A stretch of DNA of 47,356 bases from Chitinophagaceae bacterium (GCA_025934485.1 JAICXX010000029.1:1-47356); one strand, 5' to 3'; positions 16,937 through 25,767 are shown, numbered from the stretch's first letter. The notes: generated from the letters alone by a model not told the origin. A program made the numbers and translations.

Positions 16937-19891
16937 TTATGGTTTCTTACCCGGGTTCATCATGACCAGCATCCCCTCTAACTGCCTGATGATCGCAGTG
17001 GCCGTTTGCTGATCCCGTTGAAAATAATTGGCACCCGCATCACCCAGCGAATTATAATAGGTAAGCTGCTGTTGGCAATCCCGGATGGTGGCATTGGCGA
17101 TAAGTGTCGCCATTTTCATATCCCCGGCCTGGTAAAAGGCAGTAGCATATTGCAAGGAGGCAATATCCTGCATATTCTGCGAAGACACCATGCCGTAAGA
17201 CAGCGTCGTAGGGTCCATCATCTTATACCCATAGTTCAGCACCTTCAGGGCGCTGTCCCGTCTTCCACTCAAGGCCAGCGCGCTGCCGAGCTGGGAATAA
17301 GCTCCCCGGATCGATAACAATTCCCTTCGGCCATTCTCATCGAAATAGACGTCGGGCTTTTCACCACCGCCAAACCGGAATTTTGTCATCAGGTTCGTAT
17401 ACATGTTCTTCAGATCGATGCCCCCATTCACCGAATCCTTTTGCCGGATAGGTGTAAGCCGGTAGGCCAGCCCCTCGTTCTCGACGTAAGCATCCAGGCC
17501 AAGGCCAAAAGGCGGATAGGTAAAACAGATCGGTCGTTCCCATTTGTTGGCGGCAATGACATTCAGCTCCGCCATATCATTCTTGTAGAGGATGCTGCCC
17601 GGAAAGGTAAAATTGACCCTTTCCCCGTCGAAAGGTATATACCAATTCCGCGTCGGCATATAGTTGAGGTTCTCCCCGCTTTGCGTTTGCAGCTGATTGC
17701 TGTCGCTTGCCATGAACGCCATGACATCGCTCAGGCTCATGCTACTGTCTTTGGGAAAGGAGCTCTTGTCATAATAAGGAATATAATTTCGGTTGTCCCC
17801 CACATATTTTTCATGCGCCCAGCTAAAGGGAATGGGCTTGCTTTCATTGACCTTCGTCTGGAGCTGATCGATCATCCAATCCGTGCCAAGCAGGCTTGTT
17901 ACGATCACCCGGATATCCGGCCGGATGTTCTCGACCTCCTGCGCATACCACAATGGATAGGTGTCGTTATCGGCGCTGGTGAACAGAACGGTCTGCGGCG
18001 GACACGAGTTCAGGTGATCGGCCGCGATATCCCTCGCGAGCGTTTTCTTGTGGCGATCATGCGCCGGCCATTCCTGGATAGCCATCCATAGCGGCACCGT
18101 CACCAGACACAGCAGGACGGCGAGGATAGCCGGGCGGCCGCCCTCCTTCCATTTCTTCAGGATAAGGCTATAGACATAGAGCACACCCAACCCGATATAG
18201 ATGGAAAAGGCATAGAAAGACCCCACCAGCGAGTAATCCCTTTCCCGCGGCTGCGGGCCTGCCTGGTTTAGATACAAGATGATGGCAATCCCTGTAAAGA
18301 AGTACAACAAAAAGACGATAAACGCATCCGTGCGCTGCCGCTTCCATTGATAGACGAGCCCGAGGATACCCAATAGGAGCGGCAGGAGGAACAAGGTCGT
18401 GCGCGCTTTGTTGTGCTTGAGCGAATCCGGCAGTTTGCTTTGGTCTCCCAGCCGCAAGTTGTCCAGCGGCGAGATCCCCGATATCCAGTTCCCGTCCCTC
18501 GGATTGCCCGTCCCCTGCAGATCGTTTTGCCGCCCGGCAAAATTCCACATAAAGTATCGCCAGTACATCCAGTTGAACTGGTAGCCGATCAGCCATCGCA
18601 GGTTGTCCGACGCCGAAGGCGGTTCGGTACCGTCTATGCCCAGCCATTTTTTATAGTAGTCCACATGTCCCTGGCTGTTATCGGTGTCCCAGATGCGGGG
18701 GAAAAGATGGATATCGCTTGGGTCGTATTCGGGGCCCGTCTTCTTACCTACCACATCGTATTTGTCGGTATGCAGGTCTTTGTCGTAGATATTCCCCTCG
18801 TCCTTGTAGCCGGTGGGCCGGGCGGTGAAATCAGCGCCCTTGAACACGGGCCATGAGCCATACTGCGACCGGTCGAGATAGGCCACCAGATCGATGGGGT
18901 TGTTGACATTCTGCATATTGATGGCCGGACCGGCATTCGCGCGGATCAGGATCACGGCATAGGAAGAATAGCCTATCAGGATGAAGGCGAAACAGTGGAT
19001 GGCCAGCGCTACCGCGGACCGGCCTTTCCGGATGGCCCAGCGCAGTCCCAGAATGATCGCCGCCGCAAGTAAGAAGAGGAAAAAATAACATCCCGAATTG
19101 AAGGGCAGACTCAGATCGTTGACGAACAGCAGTTCGAACCACCCCATCACTTTGATGGTGTCCTGGATGATCAATATCTGGACCACCCCCGTGAGCACGC
19201 AGGCGACCAGGAAGGCGAGCACCATCCCCCAACGGGAATAATTGAATCGCCGGAAATAATAGGTCATGACAACCGCAGGGATGCTCAGCAGACTCAACAG
19301 GTGTACCCCGATCGACAACCCGATGAGATAAGCGATCAGGATGATCCACCGGTCGGCGCCAGGCTGATCCGCCTGTTCCTCCCATTTGCCGATGGCCCAG
19401 AAGACCATCGCAATGAAGACCGGGGAAACACCGAACACGATCCCTTCCACCGCGGAAAACCAAAAGGAGTCCGAAAAGGTAAACGCCAGCGCGCCCACCG
19501 CGCCGGCGCCGATGATGGCAATGGCTTTCTCCCTGCTCACGGCTTCCCCTTTCTTAACCAGCAACTTTTTGGCCAGCCGCGTCGTCGTCCAGAAAAGGAA
19601 AAGGATGGCAAACCCGCTGCTCACGGAGGATAGCAGGTTCACTTGTTCGGCCGCGTGAGCATTAGCCGTGGTGGCATCGATATTTCCGCTAAAAAGGATG
19701 ATGAACAACCGGCCCAGCAGGATGAAAAGCGGGGCCCCGGGCGGATGGGAGATCTGCAGTTTATAGGCACACGGAATAAACTCACCGCAATCCCAGAAAC
19801 TGGCCGTCGCCTCTCTGGTCAGAATGAATACGGTACAGGCTATGGCACAAACGATCCACCCTGCGATATTGTTGGCTTTCCTGAAGTTCAT
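16937..19891 (-). CDS. DUF2723 multi-spanning membrane protein
   Basis: This 984-residue protein has about a dozen membrane helices in the first 600 residues and a soluble, probably periplasmic, C-terminal part. The N-terminus carries the DUF2723 hallmark TREATASFWDCGEFIPCAYK followed by HPPGAPLFILLGR. The conserved acidic residues after helix 1 and the fold resemble protein O-mannosyltransferases and related GT-C enzymes. Bacteroidota members are thought to act in protein O-glycosylation or envelope glycan transfer, but the activity is not proven. It is not clearly in an operon; divergent from the thioesterase gene. A near-match promoter (TACCTTCTG) lies only 3 bp before the ATG. Confidence 0.85.
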   Translation of the reverse strand: MNFRKANNIAGWIVCAIACTVFILTREATASFWDCGEFIPCAYKLQISHPPGAPLFILLGRLFIILFSGNIDATTANAHAAEQVNLLSSVSSGFAILFLFWTTTRLAKKLLVKKGEAVSREKAIAIIGAGAVGALAFTFSDSFWFSAVEGIVFGVSPVFIAMVFWAIGKWEEQADQPGADRWIILIAYLIGLSIGVHLLSLLSIPAVVMTYYFRRFNYSRWGMVLAFLVACVLTGVVQILIIQDTIKVMGWFELLFVNDLSLPFNSGCYFFLFLLAAAIILGLRWAIRKGRSAVALAIHCFAFILIGYSSYAVILIRANAGPAINMQNVNNPIDLVAYLDRSQYGSWPVFKGADFTARPTGYKDEGNIYDKDLHTDKYDVVGKKTGPEYDPSDIHLFPRIWDTDNSQGHVDYYKKWLGIDGTEPPSASDNLRWLIGYQFNWMYWRYFMWNFAGRQNDLQGTGNPRDGNWISGISPLDNLRLGDQSKLPDSLKHNKARTTLFLLPLLLGILGLVYQWKRQRTDAFIVFLLYFFTGIAIILYLNQAGPQPRERDYSLVGSFYAFSIYIGLGVLYVYSLILKKWKEGGRPAILAVLLCLVTVPLWMAIQEWPAHDRHKKTLARDIAADHLNSCPPQTVLFTSADNDTYPLWYAQEVENIRPDIRVIVTSLLGTDWMIDQLQTKVNESKPIPFSWAHEKYVGDNRNYIPYYDKSSFPKDSSMSLSDVMAFMASDSNQLQTQSGENLNYMPTRNWYIPFDGERVNFTFPGSILYKNDMAELNVIAANKWERPICFTYPPFGLGLDAYVENEGLAYRLTPIRQKDSVNGGIDLKNMYTNLMTKFRFGGGEKPDVYFDENGRRELLSIRGAYSQLGSALALSGRRDSALKVLNYGYKMMDPTTLSYGMVSSQNMQDIASLQYATAFYQAGDMKMATLIANATIRDCQQQLTYYNSLGDAGANYFQRDQQTATAIIRQLEGMLVMMNPGKKP

Positions 19892-20003
19892 GCGCAGAAG
19901 GTACGAAAGATTTCTTTACTCCAAAGCCTCCGGATGCACCTCCAGCCCTGCAAGCGTTTTCACGACATCGCTCGATTTTTAACCTTTGTCGTAAATTCGC
20001 ACC

Positions 20004-20396
20004 ATGAATTTCTATACCCGCAAATGGATCAAACCCGAAGACCTCAACGCCCATGGAACCCTGTTCGGCGGCAGCCTGCTTCGCTGGATCGATGAAGAAG
20101 CCGCCATCTACACGATCATCCAGCTGGGCACCAACCGCTGCGTGACCAAATTCATGTCAGAGATCAATTTCGTCAGCTCGGCCCGCCAGGGCGATATCAT
20201 CGAGCTGGGCATCAAAGCAATCCACTTTGGCCGCACTTCGCTCACCCTTACCTGCGAGGTCCGCAATAAGATCACCAAAAAAAGCATCCTCACGATCGAT
20301 AAAATGGTCTTCGTCAGCGTGGACGAGCACGGAAAACCCTGGCCCCACGGCCGCACCACGATCACCTACACCGACGAGCGCCTCCGCGAAGAGTAG
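20004..20396 (+). CDS. Acyl-CoA thioesterase, hotdog fold (YciA-like)
   Basis: This 130-residue single hotdog domain hydrolyses acyl-CoA to free acid and CoA. The family signature DLNAHGTLFGGSLLRWIDEE (residues 13-32) contains the helix with the catalytic acidic residue (Asp30/Glu31) and the N-x-H-G-T-x-F-G-G loop. It continues with FVSSARQGDIIELG and VFVSVDEHGKPWP, all typical of the YciA/BFIT group. It stands alone, divergent from the DUF2723 gene across 112 bp. An AACCTTTG element at 19981-19988 is a near match to the promoter motif. Confidence 0.9.
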   Translation: MNFYTRKWIKPEDLNAHGTLFGGSLLRWIDEEAAIYTIIQLGTNRCVTKFMSEINFVSSARQGDIIELGIKAIHFGRTSLTLTCEVRNKITKKSILTIDKMVFVSVDEHGKPWPHGRTTITYTDERLREE

Positions 20397-20540
20397 ATGC
20401 GGAGTCTCATTTTCCCCAATGCTCCGTCGTCCATTGTCGCAAGGCCGCCACTTTTTCTTTATTGGCGTCCACGCCGCTCAATTTTTTATTAGCTTCCGAA
20501 ATTCTCCATTTTCAATATGCCCCTACCGCCTCCCCGCCTA

Positions 20541-20548
20541 TAGCTTTG
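20541..20548 (+). promoter_or_regulatory. -7 element upstream of NTF2-like gene
   Basis: TAGCTTTG matches TAnnTTTG and lies 20 bases before the ATG at 20569. The 172-bp gap 20397-20568 holds nothing else that I can identify. Confidence 0.45.
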
Positions 20549-20568
20549 TCTCATTAAATCAAGCAACA

Positions 20569-20925
20569 ATGACTATTCAGGAAGTAGCAGCCAGATTCGA
20601 CGAGCTGGCGCAAAAAGAACAATGGTTCGAGATCCAGGACGAGCTTTTCGCAGAAAACGTAAAAAGCATCGAGCCGGCCCACTCCCCTTATATGAAGGAT
20701 GCCCAGGGGAAAGCGGCGGTCCGCAAAAAAGCCACCGACTTTGTACAGAAGATAAAGGATGTCCATGGCGCTTCCACCACCCGTCCGACCATAGCGGCGA
20801 ATCATTTTTCGGTAGGCCGGATGGTAGATATCACCGCGGATGGTTTCGGCAGAGTTAAGATCGATCAGATCATGCTCTACGAGATAAAAGACGGCCGGAT
20901 CATTTCGGAACAGTTCTTTTATTGA
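20569..20925 (+). CDS. SnoaL/NTF2-like protein
   Basis: This 118-residue protein starts MTIQEVAARFDELAQKEQW. The frame is open further upstream, but this ATG follows a good promoter and gives the usual family length. It shows the alpha+beta cone fold pattern: an N-terminal helix, ELFAENVKSIEPAHSP, a second helix, and paired strands (RMVDITADGFGRVKI, ... IMLYEIKDGRIISEQFFY). Such proteins include ketosteroid-isomerase-like and SnoaL-like enzymes and many binding proteins, so the substrate is unknown. It stands alone, convergent with the DUF1330-like gene. Confidence 0.82.
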   Translation: MTIQEVAARFDELAQKEQWFEIQDELFAENVKSIEPAHSPYMKDAQGKAAVRKKATDFVQKIKDVHGASTTRPTIAANHFSVGRMVDITADGFGRVKIDQIMLYEIKDGRIISEQFFY

Positions 20926-20931
20926 TCAGCG

Positions 20932-20959
20932 ACGGCCGGGCGGCCCTCCGTCCGGCCGT
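20932..20959. terminator. Hairpin between convergent genes
   Basis: ACGGCCGG (20932-20939) and CCGGCCGT (20952-20959) form a perfect 8-bp stem in the 49-bp gap between the convergent NTF2-like and DUF1330-like genes. There is no T-tract, so it is a likely bidirectional transcript end rather than a classical terminator. Confidence 0.5.
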
Positions 20960-20974
20960 ATCGCCTTGAGCCGG

Positions 20975-21277
20975 CTACACCATCGCTCCCCTGATCAGCT
21001 CAATGCGCTCTACCGATGCCTCCTTGAGATGCACAAAGGAAGCACGCAGCGGGTCTTTGCCAAAGGCGATAAAATCCTTTTCTTCGGGGAAGCTCACGAG
21101 GTGGATCTCATAAGGCGCCCGGCCTTCCCCTTCGATAAAGGCGGAGTCATCCGGCCGGATGCGGAATAACAATTTTCCATTATAACGCGCGATCAGCGGG
21201 AGCGCCACGGCTTCGAATTCATCGAATACCTTCTCCTGGCCGGGTTTGATGTAGATGAGCTGGGTAAAATAAAGCAT
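20975..21277 (-). CDS. DUF1330-like / dimeric ferredoxin-fold protein
   Basis: This 100-residue protein begins MLYFTQLIYIKPGQEKVFDEFE, the opening beta strand and helix of the dimeric alpha-beta barrel superfamily. It continues with IARYNGKLLFRI, YEIHLVSFP and FIAFGKDPLRASFVHLKEAS, the DUF1330 layout. Members are small enzymes or binding proteins with no shared reaction. It lies 9 bp downstream of the DoxX-like gene in the same direction, so the two are probably co-transcribed. Confidence 0.75.
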   Translation of the reverse strand: MLYFTQLIYIKPGQEKVFDEFEAVALPLIARYNGKLLFRIRPDDSAFIEGEGRAPYEIHLVSFPEEKDFIAFGKDPLRASFVHLKEASVERIELIRGAMV

Positions 21278-21286
21278 AGACCAAAG

Positions 21287-22069
21287 TTACTGTACTAGCT
21301 CGGGATGCGCCGATAAACGCGCCACCGCCATCCGCGGGGCATAGCTATACGCAATGAGAAAACAGATGCCGCTGAAACCCAGCGACTCGAAGACGCTCGT
21401 CAGCTCATTGCCGTTATCGGTCGGGGGCGCGACGACGGCCCGGGGGATATGCAGCACAAGAAACCAGATAAAGATCGCCCCGCCCAACAACAGCCCCGCC
21501 AGCCGCAGCTGGACACGCAGGATGTACCCTATCCCCGCCGCGATCAGCGCCAACCCGGCAAAATAGGTCCAGAAAAGATGCCAGGGGATCCAATCCGGCA
21601 CCAGGTACTTGACGAATTGCGCATACATGAAATGCTCGGCGCCAAATACGATCATCGTCACGGCAAAAAAGATCCGGCCATAGCCAAAACCTCCCCGGTA
21701 AGAACCTGCGACGATCAGCGCCCCGCCCGCTATCGCCGATTCCTTCAGCGCGTTGTTCCATCCCCCGATGCTTTTTCCGGCGGGATCGACAAACGCTTCA
21801 TAGGGAATATGACAGAACAGCAAAAGGGCGAAGAAAAGCCCCGCCAGCCCCAGGGCAAGCGTCCGGCCCTGCCTGTTAAGGACGATGCCCACAGCTGCCA
21901 CGATCAAAAGGGCGCTTTGCAGATAGACCAACACGATCTCCCCGGGAAAATGAGTAGCATAAGAAGGTACCAGTACGGGTCTGAAATACCCGTCGTGAAG
22001 CTGCTGGCCCGCGAGCCCCACGATCATGAGGGCAAAGAACAATCGTCCGGCTTTGATCCAATTATCCAT
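21287..22069 (-). CDS. DoxX-like integral membrane protein
   Basis: This 260-residue protein has about eight hydrophobic helices. I start it at MDNWIKAGRLFFALMIVGLA (22069); a longer frame to 22120 adds 17 polar residues that fit poorly. Features include the N-terminal GRLFFALMIVGLAGQQ helix, HIPYEAFVDPAGKSIGGWNN, a repeated second half starting GYGRIFFAVTMIVFGAEHF, and a late WFLVLHIPRAVV. The internal repeat and conserved H-x-P turns are as in DoxX-type membrane proteins, whose biochemical role is mostly unknown. It is probably transcribed with the DUF1330-like gene. Confidence 0.78.
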   Translation of the reverse strand: MDNWIKAGRLFFALMIVGLAGQQLHDGYFRPVLVPSYATHFPGEIVLVYLQSALLIVAAVGIVLNRQGRTLALGLAGLFFALLLFCHIPYEAFVDPAGKSIGGWNNALKESAIAGGALIVAGSYRGGFGYGRIFFAVTMIVFGAEHFMYAQFVKYLVPDWIPWHLFWTYFAGLALIAAGIGYILRVQLRLAGLLLGGAIFIWFLVLHIPRAVVAPPTDNGNELTSVFESLGFSGICFLIAYSYAPRMAVARLSAHPELVQ

Positions 22070-22182
22070 GGTCAAGTGTTTACCCTTAAATTTCGGGAAA
22101 CAATCGAGGATGACCCGCACAAGGCTTTTTCAAGTTCGAACAATTTGGTACAAGCGCCCCGCGCCTGATCTTAGGTAAGTCG

Positions 22183-22190
22183 TATATTTA
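22183..22190 (+). promoter_or_regulatory. Probable -7 element of methyltransferase gene
   Basis: TATATTTA differs from TAnnTTTG at the last base only and lies 23 bases before the ATG at 22214, in the divergent gap with the DoxX-like gene. Confidence 0.35.
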
Positions 22191-22213
22191 GCCGTTCTAA
22201 AGATAAGCATAGG

Positions 22214-22951
22214 ATGAAAGACAATTTCTCTACCCGGGCCGATAAATATGCGCAGTTCCGGCCGACCTATCCCGAAGCCCTCTTCGATCACCTGTTTAGC
22301 CTTTCACCGTCCAAAGCGTCCGCCTGGGATTGCGGAACCGGCAACGGCCAGATCGCCCAACGGCTGGCATCCGTATTTCAAAATGTACAGGCCACCGATA
22401 TCAGCCGGCAACAGCTCGATAACGCCGTCCGTCTGCCCAATATCCACTATTCCTTGCAGCCAGCGGAAAAAACCGATTTTCCGGATCATGGCTTCGACCT
22501 GATCACCGTCGCACAGGCCATCCACTGGTTCGATTTCGACGCCTTTTATGCCGAAGTTCACCGGACTCTCAAACCCGGCGGCATCCTGGCCGTCATCGGC
22601 TACAATCTCCCCCGGTTCAACGCCGCCGTCGACGCAGTCATCGCGGACTTCTATCGCAAGGTCGTCGGTCCTTATTGGGACAAAGAACGGCGCTATATCG
22701 ACGAGAACTACCAAACCATCCCATTTCCTTATGCCGATCTGCCAGCCCCTGCCTTTACCATCGACGTGCAATGGTCCTTCGATCACCTCATAGGCTATAT
22801 CGAAACCTGGTCGGCCGTCAAACATTATCAAAAAGAAAAAGGCGAGAACCCCGTCCGTCTCGTCGAGCCCCGGCTCAAAACGGCCTGGGGCGAAGCCGGT
22901 TTGCTACCCGGCCATTTCCCCATCCTGCTCCGGCTCGCGCGGGCGGGCTAA
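22214..22951 (+). CDS. Class I SAM-dependent methyltransferase
   Basis: This 245-residue protein has the SAM-binding Rossmann pattern: AWDCGTGNGQ (motif I), VQATDIS (motif II acidic residue), AEKTDFPDHGFDLITVAQAI (motifs III-IV) and FYAEVHRTLKPGGILAVIGY (motifs V-VI). The N-terminal NFSTRADKYAQFRPTYPEAL is characteristic of the UbiE/Trm9-like group (Methyltransf_11), so a small molecule is the likely methyl acceptor; which one is unknown. It is a single-gene unit facing the DinB gene. Confidence 0.88.
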   Translation: MKDNFSTRADKYAQFRPTYPEALFDHLFSLSPSKASAWDCGTGNGQIAQRLASVFQNVQATDISRQQLDNAVRLPNIHYSLQPAEKTDFPDHGFDLITVAQAIHWFDFDAFYAEVHRTLKPGGILAVIGYNLPRFNAAVDAVIADFYRKVVGPYWDKERRYIDENYQTIPFPYADLPAPAFTIDVQWSFDHLIGYIETWSAVKHYQKEKGENPVRLVEPRLKTAWGEAGLLPGHFPILLRLARAG

Positions 22952-22959
22952 CCCACATC

Positions 22960-22975
22960 CACCCGGCTTCGGGTG
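22960..22975. terminator. Hairpin between convergent genes
   Basis: CACCCG, GCTT, CGGGTG: a perfect 6-bp stem with a 4-base loop in the 51-bp gap between the methyltransferase and DinB genes. It has no T-tract. Confidence 0.4.
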
Positions 22976-23010
22976 TCAGCCGCAACAGTCGCGTCAGCCG
23001 CATCAGTCGC
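22975..23010. repeat. 18-bp tandem duplication at gene end
   Basis: GTCAGCCGCAACAGTCGC at 22975-22992 is repeated at 22993-23010 with one base changed (17 of 18 identical). The second copy contains the stop codon of the DinB gene (23003-23005), so the duplication sits exactly at that gene's end. Confidence 0.9.
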
Positions 23011-23542
23011 CTTCGACTCCGCCGGACAGCGCTTCATCGATGCGCCGCTTCTGCCGCAGATGATGCCGCATATGCATCTCGGCAAACTGCAGCCACTCCA
23101 GCGGACTAAAAAAATGCAGCCCCGGATGCCGCGTCTTCCCCGTCGACACCGCCGGATCAAAATCGCGGAACAGGGCATCCACAGTCGTTTTGATTTCCAT
23201 CAGCTGCCGCGCCAACTCTTCCTTGCTTTGAGGTTGAGGGATATAGGTATTGGTGGCAGGTCCTTCGATCTGTAGATCGGGAAACCCATTCCGGTCGAAC
23301 ATCGCCCGCGCATCGGGATGCATGGTCTTGTCCGCATCAACCCGGCTAAGCAAGCCTTCCTTCATCTGGCCTACAAACCAGCCGGTATCGTCTATGATAT
23401 GGATATACACCTGACCCAACGTCCAGGACCCCGGGCGGGGCGGCCGGTGCAGCATCTCCAGGGTATAATCCCCGAGCATATCGATCCATTGCCGAATGGT
23501 GGTATCAAATTGCCGGAGCTGCGGAAGTTCGGCCGGCGTCAT
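23003..23542 (-). CDS. DinB/YfiT-type metal-dependent protein
   Basis: This 179-residue protein is a predicted four-helix DinB fold. His residues at conserved sites are visible: one in GQVYIHIIDDTGW (helix 2) and a pair in EMHMRHHLRQ near the C-terminus, which in this superfamily bind a divalent metal. Some YfiT-like DinB proteins are bacillithiol S-transferases. This genome makes bacillithiol if the bshC gene at 40595 is functional, so that role is plausible but unproven. Its ATG overlaps the stop of the 484-residue unknown gene by 4 bp, so the two are translationally coupled. Confidence 0.82.
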   Translation of the reverse strand: MTPAELPQLRQFDTTIRQWIDMLGDYTLEMLHRPPRPGSWTLGQVYIHIIDDTGWFVGQMKEGLLSRVDADKTMHPDARAMFDRNGFPDLQIEGPATNTYIPQPQSKEELARQLMEIKTTVDALFRDFDPAVSTGKTRHPGLHFFSPLEWLQFAEMHMRHHLRQKRRIDEALSGGVEGD

Positions 23543-24993
23543 AGGGCCTGCTTGACTTCACAATGATAGCCGAACAGACACCGGTCCTTGATGATCGTCG
23601 CCACCTCTGCGGGTACGTAATCCTCCCAGCCTTCCGTGCCGGCTTTGATCATGTCCAGCACCTTGTCCGTCGAGACCTGCAGATTGCGTTCTTCATAATG
23701 CCGGATATCCTCGATCTTGTTGTTGGCGATCAGGTAGCGGAAAAGGTCGATCAGATGCGGCGGCAGATTGAACCGGAGGCAATTCATAATGACGCCGTTC
23801 CGCAAAGTGGGATAAATGAACAGTTTCACGTTCCGGCTAAACAGCGTGGCGAAGGATTCGAGGATACCGCCAGAGAGATCCTTGTAGTGTTCCTCGGAAA
23901 AGATATATTCGAGGTTGGGATATCCCATGACCACGCCCATCTTTAACGGCGTGATCTTGGAGAGATAGGAAACGAGTTTATAATATTCGTGGAAATCGGA
24001 GATCAGTACCTTTTGTCCCAGCGCACAAAGAATATCCACCCGCTCGAGAAAATCCTTTTCGTCGATCTCGGCCGAAGCATCGGCATTTCGCTCTTTTAGC
24101 GCCTGCAGCGTAAGTTCCATGACGACTTCTACAAGGTCCTTCTCTACATCGGACTCTTGCAGGAACTGTTTCACGCCCGTATGCAGCATGTCCATATGCA
24201 CGTTGATCACCGGCCGGAAACGACCGCGCACCACGACGATATGTTTCTTGTGCAGTATCTCGGACGGCTGGAGATTCTTGCCGTCGGGACCAAAAAGGGC
24301 GGCATCCGAAAACCCGAATTTCACGAGGTGCAGACTCATCAGCCGGTTGTCGACCTTGCTGAAATCGGGTCCTTCGAACCGGATCATATCGATCTGAAAC
24401 GAATCCTTGGAAAGGTTGTCCGCAAGCGATTGCAAAAATACGGTCGGAACGGTATGGTAATAAAAACAGGCGTAGATCAAATTCACCCCCAGGGTGCCCA
24501 CCGCCTGCTGTTGCAGCACGCTGTCGTTATCGCGCAATTTGACATGGATCACAACGTCGTTGAAGGCGCCATTCGGCTCCAGCTGGAACCGGACCCCCAT
24601 CCAGCCATGCCCTTCATTGGTCTTGTAATAGTTGAGGGCCGCCATCGTGTCGCCAAAAGCAAAAAAGGTGGTTTTATCGCCCCGGCTCTCGGCCAGCCGC
24701 TCGATGAGCAAACCATATTCCTTTTCGAGCATCGAGATCAGCCGGGCTTCGCTCACATACCGCCGGCCTTTCGATACGCCATAGATGGCATCGGAGAATG
24801 TCATGTCATAGGCCGACATCGTCTTGGCGATCGTCCCCGAGGAGGCGCCTGCTTTGAAGAAATTGGCCGCGACGTCCTGCCCCGCCCCAATCTCGGCGAA
24901 TGAGCCATAAATTTGTGGATCAAGATTGATGGCAAGCGCTTTCTGTTTAGTCCCTAAATCCTTATTGTGAATGACATCCATACGATTCGTCAT
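23539..24993 (-). CDS. Conserved protein of unknown function, 484 aa
   Basis: I start this at MTNRMDVIHNKDLG (24993). The frame runs on to 25032 but that part is a hairpin-rich leader. I recognise the family only as a widely conserved uncharacterised one: IYGSFAEIGAGQDVAANFF, TIAKTMSAYDMTFSDAIYG, VSKGRRYVSE, FFAFGDTMAALNY, GHGWMGVRFQ, and VLISDFHEYYKLVSYLSK are its landmarks. It has no signal peptide or membrane segment and is mixed alpha/beta. No catalytic motif can be assigned; it may contain a nucleotide- or sugar-binding core. It leads an operon with the DinB gene (4-bp overlap) and has a TACCTTTG promoter element and a 57-base leader with two hairpins. Confidence 0.85.
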   Translation of the reverse strand: MTNRMDVIHNKDLGTKQKALAINLDPQIYGSFAEIGAGQDVAANFFKAGASSGTIAKTMSAYDMTFSDAIYGVSKGRRYVSEARLISMLEKEYGLLIERLAESRGDKTTFFAFGDTMAALNYYKTNEGHGWMGVRFQLEPNGAFNDVVIHVKLRDNDSVLQQQAVGTLGVNLIYACFYYHTVPTVFLQSLADNLSKDSFQIDMIRFEGPDFSKVDNRLMSLHLVKFGFSDAALFGPDGKNLQPSEILHKKHIVVVRGRFRPVINVHMDMLHTGVKQFLQESDVEKDLVEVVMELTLQALKERNADASAEIDEKDFLERVDILCALGQKVLISDFHEYYKLVSYLSKITPLKMGVVMGYPNLEYIFSEEHYKDLSGGILESFATLFSRNVKLFIYPTLRNGVIMNCLRFNLPPHLIDLFRYLIANNKIEDIRHYEERNLQVSTDKVLDMIKAGTEGWEDYVPAEVATIIKDRCLFGYHCEVKQAL

Positions 24994-25001
24994 TTTTACT
25001 A

Positions 25002-25030
25002 AGCCGCTGGAGGCGGCTAGCCCGAAGGGC
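25002..25030 (-). promoter_or_regulatory. Two leader hairpins before the unknown gene
   Basis: Between the promoter and the ATG at 24993 lie AGCCGC/GCGGCT (25002-25018, loop 5) and GCCC/GGGC (25020-25030, loop 3). The first ends 8 bases from the ATG, close enough to affect ribosome access. Confidence 0.4.
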
Positions 25031-25055
25031 AATCATCAAATCTGGCTGGCCATAT

Positions 25056-25063
25056 CAAAGGTA
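25056..25063 (-). promoter_or_regulatory. -7 element of unknown gene-DinB operon
   Basis: The minus strand reads TACCTTTG, a perfect TAnnTTTG, giving a leader of about 55 bases to the ATG at 24993. Confidence 0.55.
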
Positions 25064-25134
25064 ACCCTTTTTGCTGGCAAAAACACCCCATTACAATGTC
25101 GCTTTCCCACCCTGCTCATATATAACGCACCATT

Positions 25135-25142
25135 TACCTTTA
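25135..25142 (+). promoter_or_regulatory. Probable -7 element of DHFR-like gene
   Basis: TACCTTTA, one base off TAnnTTTG, 18 bases before the ATG at 25161. Confidence 0.35.
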
Positions 25143-25160
25143 TCCGTATAAAACACGCCT

Positions 25161-25748
25161 ATGCGCAAGCTAAAATTGCAGATGCAGGTCTCGCTCGATC
25201 TTTATATTTCCGCTAAAATACAAGGGATGAACTGGATGATCTGGCCCTACACCGGCCCGTGGATCTGGGACCAGGAGCTCCGGGATTATTTCACGGCAGA
25301 GACCGCTTCCAACGACACGATCCTCCTGGGCTGGGATATGGCCGACGGCGGCTATATCGATCATTGGACCCGCATCGCCGGGGATAAGGACAACTCACAG
25401 TCCGGCTTTGCCGCCAACGTCGTGGCTGCCCATAAATATGTCTTCAGCCGGAAAGAACGGGTCTCGAGATGGGATAATACCACCACTACCACCGCAGACC
25501 TGGCCACGGAAGTGGCCCGCTTGAAACAACTGCCCGGTAAAGACCTCATTGCCTATGGCGGAGCTACCTTTGCGGGTGCGCTGATCAGGACCGGTCTCAT
25601 CGATGAATACCATTTCATCGTCAACCCGGCCATCCTCGGCAAAGGTGTTTCCGTCTTTACCCAAATGGACGATATGCTGTTGCTTTCCGCCGTCTCCGCC
25701 CGGGTCTATCCCTGCGGCATCACGGTACTCGTTTACAAGCCCCAATGA
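25161..25748 (+). CDS. Dihydrofolate reductase-family (RibD C-terminal-like) protein
   Basis: This 195-residue protein has the RibD/DHFR fold: KLQMQVSLDLYISA at the N-terminus, NDTILLGWDMADGG (the usual LGRxTY site), KYVFSRKE, LKQLPGKDLIAYGGATFAGALIRTGLIDEYHFIVNPAILGKG near the middle and end. NADPH binding fits the GGATF loop. In the small Bacteroidota members the substrate is usually unknown and they need not reduce dihydrofolate. The normal Arg of LGR is Trp here. It is followed 32 bp later by the NIPSNAP gene, which has its own promoter. Confidence 0.85.
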   Translation: MRKLKLQMQVSLDLYISAKIQGMNWMIWPYTGPWIWDQELRDYFTAETASNDTILLGWDMADGGYIDHWTRIAGDKDNSQSGFAANVVAAHKYVFSRKERVSRWDNTTTTTADLATEVARLKQLPGKDLIAYGGATFAGALIRTGLIDEYHFIVNPAILGKGVSVFTQMDDMLLLSAVSARVYPCGITVLVYKPQ

Positions 25749-25767
25749 AATGGTATGACGAATGACG

